Shown: positions 14,846 through 19,257 of the stretch, piece after piece
Layout: each line of letters starts with the position of its first letter
Position numbering within the stretch: position 1 is the stretch's first letter
Source: 66-474 sp050738155
GTDB taxonomy: Bacteria; Pseudomonadota; Gammaproteobacteria; Xanthomonadales; Rhodanobacteraceae
Direction: 5' to 3'
Length of the DNA: 19,257 nt
NCBI GenBank assembly: GCA_050738155.1
Contig: JBOHYW010000060.1
Coordinates: 1-19,257 of the forward strand
Made by a program: the position numbers and the translations under genes
Notes under the pieces: generated by a model
What the model was told of the DNA's origin: nothing
The model's database searches: none
What the model saw: only the letters and a program-made list of their open reading frames with translations

Positions 14846-14865
14846 TGCTTCGGCGCGCCGAAGCA
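14846..14865. repeat. 20-bp perfect palindrome
   Basis: tgcttcggcg and its exact complement cgccgaagca are joined without a spacer. It could be an operator for a dimeric protein or part of a dispersed repeat. Confidence 0.7.
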
Positions 14866-14930
14866 CGACGTTGGCAAGCAGACTGGTAAAAGTAAACGTG
14901 AATCAAACAAGGCAACCCGCTTTTATCCAC

Positions 14931-14960
14931 GTCAATCCGCGTCAATCCGTGTCCAAAGCT
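14931..14960 (+). repeat. Short tandem repeat of gtcaatccgY
   Basis: Two exact-length units gtcaatccgc and gtcaatccgt (14941-14960) follow a degenerate unit ttttatccac. A related piece, aaatccgtgttcgcc..agattcgtggcc, occurs near 14806-14832. This resembles dispersed intergenic repeats of Xanthomonadales; function unknown. Confidence 0.5.
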
Positions 14961-15009
14961 GTTTCTGGCCTTCTTTTGCGTAACTGACGGTTCATCGACG
15001 GCCGTAGCC

Positions 15010-15102
15010 TCAACGCCACGTTGACACATGCGGGTTCACTATCGGGAGCCAGGCCCACCGGCTGGCAACCGTCCGTCGGTCACACCCGGCGCCCACCGCG
15101 CC
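15010..15102 (+). ncRNA. Candidate structured leader RNA of hpnH
   Basis: Several short perfect helices follow each other up to the RBS: tcaacg-cca-cgttga (15010-15024); cgggt (15031-15035) with acccg (15084-15088), enclosing gccag (15048-15052) with ctggc (15062-15066) and accg (15068-15071) with cggt (15077-15080); then ggcgc-ccacc-gcgcc (15088-15102), one base before aagaggag. The middle part would be a three-way junction, the last hairpin is placed to affect ribosome access. It does not match the SAM-I, SAM-II or SAH consensus as remembered. Structure is read by eye only. Confidence 0.35.
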
Positions 15103-15105
15103 AAG

Positions 15106-15110
15106 AGGAG
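15106..15110 (+). promoter_or_regulatory. Shine-Dalgarno AGGAG deciding the hpnH start
   Basis: AGGAG lies 6 nt before the ATG at 15117. An in-frame TTG at 15021 would add 32 residues that do not resemble HpnH and overlap the leader structure. Confidence 0.7.
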
Positions 15111-15116
15111 ACAACG

Positions 15117-16247
15117 ATGTCGATTCCCGTCCGTCAACAGTTCAAAGTCGCCACCTACATCATGGGGCGCAGGCTGCGCGGCGTGAAGCGTTATCCACTG
15201 ACGCTGATGCTGGAACCTTTGTTCCAATGCAATCTCGCCTGCCCCGGTTGTGGCAAGATCGATTACGATTCGCACATCCTGAAACAACGCTTGAGTGTCG
15301 AGGAATGCCTCGCCGCCGTCGACGAGTGCGACGCGCCGATGGTGTCGATTCCCGGTGGTGAGCCTCTGATCCACAAGGACATCAAGCAGATCGTCGATGG
15401 CATCATCGCACGCGGCAAGTACATATACCTGTGCACCAACGCGATCCTGCTCGAAAAGAAGCTCGACCTGTTCACGCCCACCGATCACCTGACCTTCTCG
15501 GTGCATCTGGACGGCATGCGCGAACGCCACGACGAGAGTGTCGGCCGCGAAGGCGTTTTCGACATCGCGGTATCGGCGATACGCGCGGCGAAGAAGCGCG
15601 GCTTCCGGGTCAACATCAACACCACCTTGTTCACCACCGCCAAGCCGGACGAGGTCGCCGAGTTCTTCGACTTCGCGACCAATGACCTCAAGGTCGACGG
15701 CATCACGGTGTCGCCGGGCTATCAATACGAGCACGCGCCGCGCCAGGACGTGTTCATGGGCCGTCGCCAGTCCAAGGATTTGTTCCGCAACGTCTTCAAA
15801 CGGCGCAAAGCCACGCGCAGCAAATGGCCGCTGTCGCACTCCAGCCTGTTTCTCGATTTCGTGTGCGGCAACCAGGGCTATCAATGCACCGCATGGAGCA
15901 TGCCCTGCCGCAACGTGTTCGGCTGGCAAAAGCCATGCTATTTGCTGGTCGACGAGGGTTACGTGCCGACCTTCAAGGACCTGATGGAGAAAACCGATTG
16001 GGACCATTACGGCGTCGGTCGCAATCCGAAATGCGCCAACTGCATGGCGCATTGCGGCTTCGAAGGTACCGCCGCCGACGATTCGTTCCGGCATCCCTTG
16101 AAGGCGTTGTGGGTGAGCATGCGCGGACCGAAACTCACCGGTCCGTTCGCAGCCGACCCGCCGATCCTGTACGACACGCCGGAACCCAACCAGCGCCAAC
16201 CGCACAGCAATGTGCCCATCGCGCATTTCGGCGGGATCCAGCACTGA
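15117..16247 (+). CDS. hpnH: Adenosylhopane synthase HpnH (radical SAM)
   Basis: The 376-residue radical SAM enzyme adds a 5'-deoxyadenosyl group to diploptene, the first step to all C35 hopanoids. The iron-sulfur ligands are C38, C42 and C45 in FQCNLACPGCGKIDY (CX3CX2C). IPGGEPLIHKDI is the glycine-rich SAM-contact (GGE) motif, and CTNAILL, FSVHLDGM and VSPGYQYEHAPRQDVF follow in the expected order. The C-terminal part has further cysteines (CGNQGYQC, MPCRNVFGWQKPCY, CANCMAHCGFEG) conserved in HpnH. N-terminal MSIPVRQQFKVATYIM is family-typical. It heads the second run of the hopanoid locus, 30 nt ahead of hpnB, and works directly before HpnG. Confidence 0.96.
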   Translation: MSIPVRQQFKVATYIMGRRLRGVKRYPLTLMLEPLFQCNLACPGCGKIDYDSHILKQRLSVEECLAAVDECDAPMVSIPGGEPLIHKDIKQIVDGIIARGKYIYLCTNAILLEKKLDLFTPTDHLTFSVHLDGMRERHDESVGREGVFDIAVSAIRAAKKRGFRVNINTTLFTTAKPDEVAEFFDFATNDLKVDGITVSPGYQYEHAPRQDVFMGRRQSKDLFRNVFKRRKATRSKWPLSHSSLFLDFVCGNQGYQCTAWSMPCRNVFGWQKPCYLLVDEGYVPTFKDLMEKTDWDHYGVGRNPKCANCMAHCGFEGTAADDSFRHPLKALWVSMRGPKLTGPFAADPPILYDTPEPNQRQPHSNVPIAHFGGIQH

Positions 16248-16277
16248 GGGCTGCGCAACCAAGGGCGGGAACCGGAC

Positions 16278-17387
16278 ATGCTGATTCTCGCCATCATCGC
16301 GTTCGTGCTCTGGCTCACGGTGTTGGCATTGCCGTGGCGCCCATGGAGTTGCCGCGAACGGCTGGAAGCCGACGCCTGCGACGGCCTTCGTGACGAAGGA
16401 TTCACCGTATTGATCCCTGCGCGCAACGAAGCGGCGGTGATCGGCGCAACCCTGCGCGCGTTGGGCGACGCTGCACCCGATGCGCCGGTCATCCTGATCG
16501 ATGATCAATCCGCCGACGACACTGCAACCATCGCGCGCGACTGTGGTTTGCACAATTTCACGATCATCACGGGCACACCGCCGCCACCCGGCTGGACCGG
16601 CAAACTGTGGGCGCTGGAACAAGGGCTGGCGCGCGTCGCCACGCCGCGCGTGTTGCTGCTGGATGCCGACATTTGCCTCGCGCCCGGCATGTTGCCGGCA
16701 CTGCTGCGCAAGGCCGATGAAGGATTTGCGCTGGTATCGCTGTGCGCCGAACCCGACTGGCATACTCCCGCTGCGCGCTGGCTGCTGCCGGCGTTCGTGT
16801 ATTTTTTCAAGCTGCTGTACCCGTTCACGCTGGCCAATCGGCCGGGTTCGCGGGTTGCGGCGGCGGCCGGCGGAGTCATCCTGATCGAGCGCGAGGCGCT
16901 GGCCGATGTCGGCGGTTTCTCGGCGTGGCGCGACGCGATCATCGACGACTGCACGTTGGCCGCACACATCAAGCGCGCCGGCCATCGCTGTTTCATCGGG
17001 CTGACCCACGGCGCCGGAAGTTTGCGCCGTGCCAACGTCGGCGACATCGCGCATATGACCGCACGCACGGCATTCGTGCAATTGCACGAATCATGGTGGC
17101 TGCTGCTGGCCGCTTCCGGGTTGCTGATCCTCGCGTTCTGGATCCCGGTCCTTGCCGTGTTGTTCGGCGGCGGAGCCACACGGGTTCTCGGCGCGCTGGG
17201 TTGGCTGGCGTTGCTCGCGTGCTACCTGCCGACCCTCGCGTACTATCGCCGCAATCCGTTTGCGGCGATCGCACTGCCGCTGGCCGCGACGTTTTTCCTG
17301 GCCATGACATGGCGCTCGGCATGGCGCGCCCTCGCCGGCACCCGCTCGGTGTGGAAAGGCCGGCGCTACCAGCGCGGGGCCGGTTGA
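16278..17387 (+). CDS. hpnB: Hopene-associated glycosyltransferase HpnB
   Basis: The 369-residue protein is a family 2 glycosyltransferase with one N-terminal membrane segment (about 2-20) and two to three C-terminal ones (about 275-298, 302-322, 328-345). The catalytic domain has FTVLIPARNEAAVIG (42-56), DDQSADDTA (75-83), GWTGKLWALEQGL (105-117), the metal-binding DAD (129-131), AAAAGGVILIEREAL (194-208) and the acceptor-site IIDDCTLAAHIKR (221-233). The GWTGKLWA and PAFVYFFKLLYPF blocks fit HpnB rather than HpnI, the N-acetylglucosamine transferase. Its acceptor is unproven; transfer to a hopanoid side chain is inferred from context. GGGCGGGAA upstream serves as RBS. The stop codon directly abuts the next start. 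Confidence 0.85.
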   Translation: MLILAIIAFVLWLTVLALPWRPWSCRERLEADACDGLRDEGFTVLIPARNEAAVIGATLRALGDAAPDAPVILIDDQSADDTATIARDCGLHNFTIITGTPPPPGWTGKLWALEQGLARVATPRVLLLDADICLAPGMLPALLRKADEGFALVSLCAEPDWHTPAARWLLPAFVYFFKLLYPFTLANRPGSRVAAAAGGVILIEREALADVGGFSAWRDAIIDDCTLAAHIKRAGHRCFIGLTHGAGSLRRANVGDIAHMTARTAFVQLHESWWLLLAASGLLILAFWIPVLAVLFGGGATRVLGALGWLALLACYLPTLAYYRRNPFAAIALPLAATFFLAMTWRSAWRALAGTRSVWKGRRYQRGAG

Positions 17388-18731
17388 ATGCAACGTCACG
17401 CAACAGCACCCGTACAGCGCCGCAGGCGCCCCTGGTTACCCGATGCGGAACTGGATGCGAATCCAATCGGCAGTTGGTCGCTGGAAATGACGTTCGATCT
17501 CTGGATACGCGCGTTTTACTGCCGCGAAATCCTGCTTCCCGAAGACTTTCGCATCCAGCCCGGCACGGTGATCGCCAGCAACCATCAACGCGACGTGGAC
17601 GGACCCATGCTCGGCACCGTGCTGGTGCGGCGCCGGGGCTTGCACTTCCAATGGCCGCTGCCGTTCTATGCCACCCGTGAAGACCTGTTCCGTTCCGGCA
17701 TCCTGTCGCGCCTGACGATGCACTGGCCGCCCCTGTTGTCCGCGTTGCTGGGACGCATGTCGCTGGCCTGGTTTTTCCCGCTCGGCCGTGCCGAACCGAT
17801 GCGGCGCGTGCGCGAATTCACGCTCGGTGAAACCCTGCGGATGTTGTGCGCAACGGGCTGCACCGACGACACGTGCAGCATGCACTTGAACACGCGCGGT
17901 TGTCGCGAACTCGGTGTGGGCGCCGCCAACCTGCGCCTGTGTGATGCGTTGCAGCAACCCGGCGCACCGCTGGAAACCTTGTGGGGATTGCGCCGTCTGA
18001 CGCGGGCATCGATCAAGCGCATCGCGCCCTCATTCCGCGCCACCGTGGACGCGCAAATCGCACACTTCGCCGAACGGCTGGATCGCGGCCGCTGCGTCTA
18101 TTTCTCGCCCGAGGGCACGATTTCGGCCAGCGGTCATTTCGGGCGCGTTCGGCAAGGCTTCCTCCGACTTGCTCGCACCGCCGCGACGCCGCCGTGGATC
18201 CAACCGATCGGCGTGAGTTACGACACCCTCGCGCCCGGACGTTCGCGCGTGCTGATCCACATCGGCCAGGCGTTTCGCGCCGACACCACGCTCGATCGGC
18301 GCGCGTTCGATGCGACCCTGCGCCGCGCGGTGCTTGCGCTGGAGCCGATCACGCCCAGTCACTTGCTGGCACGTTTCCTGCGGCAGGGGCCGCGAACCTT
18401 CACGCGCGACGAATTGGTGTACTGGCTCACCGGTTGTCTCGCAACGATGCGCGCACGCGGGACGACGCTCGATCCAGCGTGGGCACGCATGCCGATACTC
18501 GAACTCACCGAGCAACGCCTGCGCTGGCTGGTGCGCAAACGGCTGGTCGCGCGCGATAACGAACGCTTCCGCAATACGTGCCCGCACGGGGCAAAACCCG
18601 GCTGGCGCAAATCGGCCAACATCGTGCGCTATCTTGACAACAGCCTCACCGACCTGGCGCCCATGGGCCTGTTGACACCAGGCCAAACGGTCGCGCCGTC
18701 GGCCATTTGCCTGCAGGGCAAGGAAGAGTGA
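17388..18731 (+). CDS. PlsC-like lysophospholipid acyltransferase family protein in the hopanoid cluster
   Basis: The 447-residue protein carries the acyltransferase block I NHQRDVDGP with the HX4D pair H66 and D71, and block III YFSPEGTISASG with E242-G243-T244, followed by PPWIQPIGVSYD resembling block IV. Between the two blocks lies about 170 residues instead of the usual 70 or so, with a cysteine-containing insert (about 140-230) of unknown role. After about residue 330 a helical tail with LTEQRLRWLVRKRLVAR is present. No clear membrane anchor. The ATG follows the hpnB stop with no gap, so it is cotranscribed. An acyl transfer to a hopanoid or to a lipid made with it is a guess from context. 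The last 23 codons lie in an inverted-repeat element, so the C-terminus may have been replaced. Confidence 0.7.
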   Translation: MQRHATAPVQRRRRPWLPDAELDANPIGSWSLEMTFDLWIRAFYCREILLPEDFRIQPGTVIASNHQRDVDGPMLGTVLVRRRGLHFQWPLPFYATREDLFRSGILSRLTMHWPPLLSALLGRMSLAWFFPLGRAEPMRRVREFTLGETLRMLCATGCTDDTCSMHLNTRGCRELGVGAANLRLCDALQQPGAPLETLWGLRRLTRASIKRIAPSFRATVDAQIAHFAERLDRGRCVYFSPEGTISASGHFGRVRQGFLRLARTAATPPWIQPIGVSYDTLAPGRSRVLIHIGQAFRADTTLDRRAFDATLRRAVLALEPITPSHLLARFLRQGPRTFTRDELVYWLTGCLATMRARGTTLDPAWARMPILELTEQRLRWLVRKRLVARDNERFRNTCPHGAKPGWRKSANIVRYLDNSLTDLAPMGLLTPGQTVAPSAICLQGKEE

Positions 18732-18932
18732 GGAAGATGTATGTCGATACATAGACGAGCGATGACGCAGCCATGCGGGCAAATGGCCACGGCCCGAAGG
18801 GTTGCTCCGCAACGGCCGCCATACTTCGGTGCGCACCTTGACCATGGAACCACCAAGGCGCTGCGGCGCGCGCCTCGTCTGTCGACTGCTGCGGAAGCAA
18901 CGCGATCCGCTTGGCCGGGTGTCAACAGGCCC
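18665..18932. mobile_element. Candidate miniature inverted-repeat element, about 268 bp
   Basis: Left arm 18665-18690 (gggcctgttgacacc..) and the reverse complement of right arm 18907-18932 agree at 24 of 26 positions, with weaker similarity continuing inward after one indel. The left arm lies inside the end of the acyltransferase gene. The interior codes for nothing convincing and no target duplication was found by eye. Confidence 0.45.
18738..18753. terminator. Small hairpin after the acyltransferase gene
   Basis: atgtat-gtcg-atacat is a perfect 6-bp stem 6 nt after the stop codon. It is AT-rich and has no T-run, so a terminator role is doubtful. Confidence 0.25.
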
Positions 18933-18940
18933 TCACTGCC

Positions 18941-19257
18941 ATGCTGAAACTGTCGCACCTGCGCCATCTGCTGAAACCGAAGGTGATCCTGCCGGTGCTG
19001 CTGGCCGCGGCATTGCTGGTGTTCGCGTTCAGCCTCGGCGACCTTGGCAAGGTCGTGACGCGCCTGAAAGGACTGCCGCTGCACGTGCTCGGCATCTCGG
19101 TCGGCGCCGCGGCGATCTATCTGGGCTGCAAGGCGCTGCAACTCAGGATGATGTTCAACCACATTGGCGTGTGCGTTCCGGCACGGCCGTTCTGGCTGGC
19201 ATTCGCGATGGGCGAGCTCACGGTGACGCTACCGCTCGGGCTGTTTTCGCAGAACTG
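18941..19257 (+). CDS. YbhN/UPF0104-type flippase-like membrane protein (HpnL-like), N-terminal part
   Basis: Only 105 residues are in the window and the frame is open to the end. The protein starts MLKLSHLRHLLKPKVILPV, then a membrane helix of about 20 residues (VILPVLLAAALLVFAFSL), a cytoplasmic-looking stretch GDLGKVVTRLKGLPLHV, a second helix (LGISVGAAAIYLGCKALQ) and RMMFNHIGVCVPARPFWLAFAMGELTVTLPLGLFSQN, which resembles the lysylphosphatidylglycerol synthase membrane-domain family. Family members include HpnL of hopanoid clusters and the membrane part of MprF. Placed after hpnB and an acyltransferase, HpnL-like transport or membrane partitioning of hopanoids is likely, but the gene is too incomplete to be certain. 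The start lies just after the inverted-repeat element; the RBS is weak. Confidence 0.6.
   Translation, partial: MLKLSHLRHLLKPKVILPVLLAAALLVFAFSLGDLGKVVTRLKGLPLHVLGISVGAAAIYLGCKALQLRMMFNHIGVCVPARPFWLAFAMGELTVTLPLGLFSQN

Larger units (their letters stand above)
14693..15116. other. 424-nt gene-free gap between the two operon parts
   Basis: No supported gene. It holds a 20-bp perfect palindrome, a short tandem repeat of the 10-mer gtcaatccg(c/t), and a structured leader before hpnH (each listed). A 6-bp inverted repeat atccgc/gcggat (14749-14779) has a T-run in its loop and so is not a convincing terminator. The promoter of hpnH is probably here but no good -35/-10 pair is seen. Confidence 0.65.

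Noticed and set aside
15021..15026. Perfect TTGACA as the -35 box of an hpnH promoter
   Set aside because: No acceptable -10 box at 15-19 nt; the sequence there is GC-rich (atcgggagcc). It is part of the hairpin tcaacg-cca-cgttga.
15010..15116. Known SAM-I, SAM-II or SAH riboswitch before hpnH
   Set aside because: The conserved core sequences of these classes as I remember them could not be matched; kept only as an unclassified structured leader.
15039..17087. Long open frame of about 680 codons on the minus strand across hpnH and hpnB
   Set aside because: Same shadow effect; it spans two well-identified genes and the gap between them, with arginine/histidine-rich low-information translation.

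Overview
The window is GC-rich, densely coded DNA from a gammaproteobacterium, most likely of the Xanthomonadales/Rhodanobacteraceae-Nevskiales type. The reasons are a PilH-like response regulator, GTAG/GTGGGAG-headed REP hairpins of the kind common in that order, and dispersed hairpins of the 'tggattccggc..gccggaatgac' type. The taxonomic call is inference.

Layout. Positions 1-4800 hold ordinary housekeeping genes: the 3' end of a dihydrolipoamide dehydrogenase, a repeat-rich stretch with a decayed GIY-YIG endonuclease gene, an AcuI/YhdH-type acrylyl-CoA reductase, pilH, a CbpA/DnaJ co-chaperone (minus strand) and farnesyl diphosphate synthase ispA (minus strand). From 4961 on, everything reads on the plus strand and forms an isoprenoid-to-hopanoid locus. 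A tight run spans 4961-14692: squalene synthase, squalene-hopene cyclase (shc), hpnG, hpnA, mvaD, mvaK2, an HMG-CoA reductase-mevalonate kinase fusion, and idi. After a 424-nt gap with repeats and a structured leader comes a second run: hpnH, hpnB, a PlsC-like acyltransferase and the start of a YbhN/HpnL-like membrane protein that leaves the window.

How the genes work together. The fusion protein can take HMG-CoA to mevalonate and on to phosphomevalonate. MvaK2 and MvaD carry it to isopentenyl diphosphate and Idi makes dimethylallyl diphosphate. IspA (divergently encoded next door) makes farnesyl diphosphate, squalene synthase makes squalene, and Shc cyclises it to hopene. HpnH adds the adenosyl group and HpnG cleaves off adenine; HpnA, HpnB, the acyltransferase and the membrane protein are candidates for later tailoring and transport. 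The locus therefore encodes nearly the whole route from HMG-CoA to extended hopanoids; HMG-CoA synthase and a thiolase are not in the window. Most gammaproteobacteria make isoprenoids by the MEP route, so a mevalonate module inside a hopanoid operon, with a two-step fusion enzyme, is the most striking feature.

Other notable structure: a nested inverted repeat just upstream of the squalene synthase RBS, a candidate structured leader RNA in front of hpnH, a roughly 268-bp element bounded by 26-bp near-perfect inverted repeats at the end of the acyltransferase gene, and a pair of REPs whose GTAG/GTAA heads supply the stop codons of pilH and cbpA.
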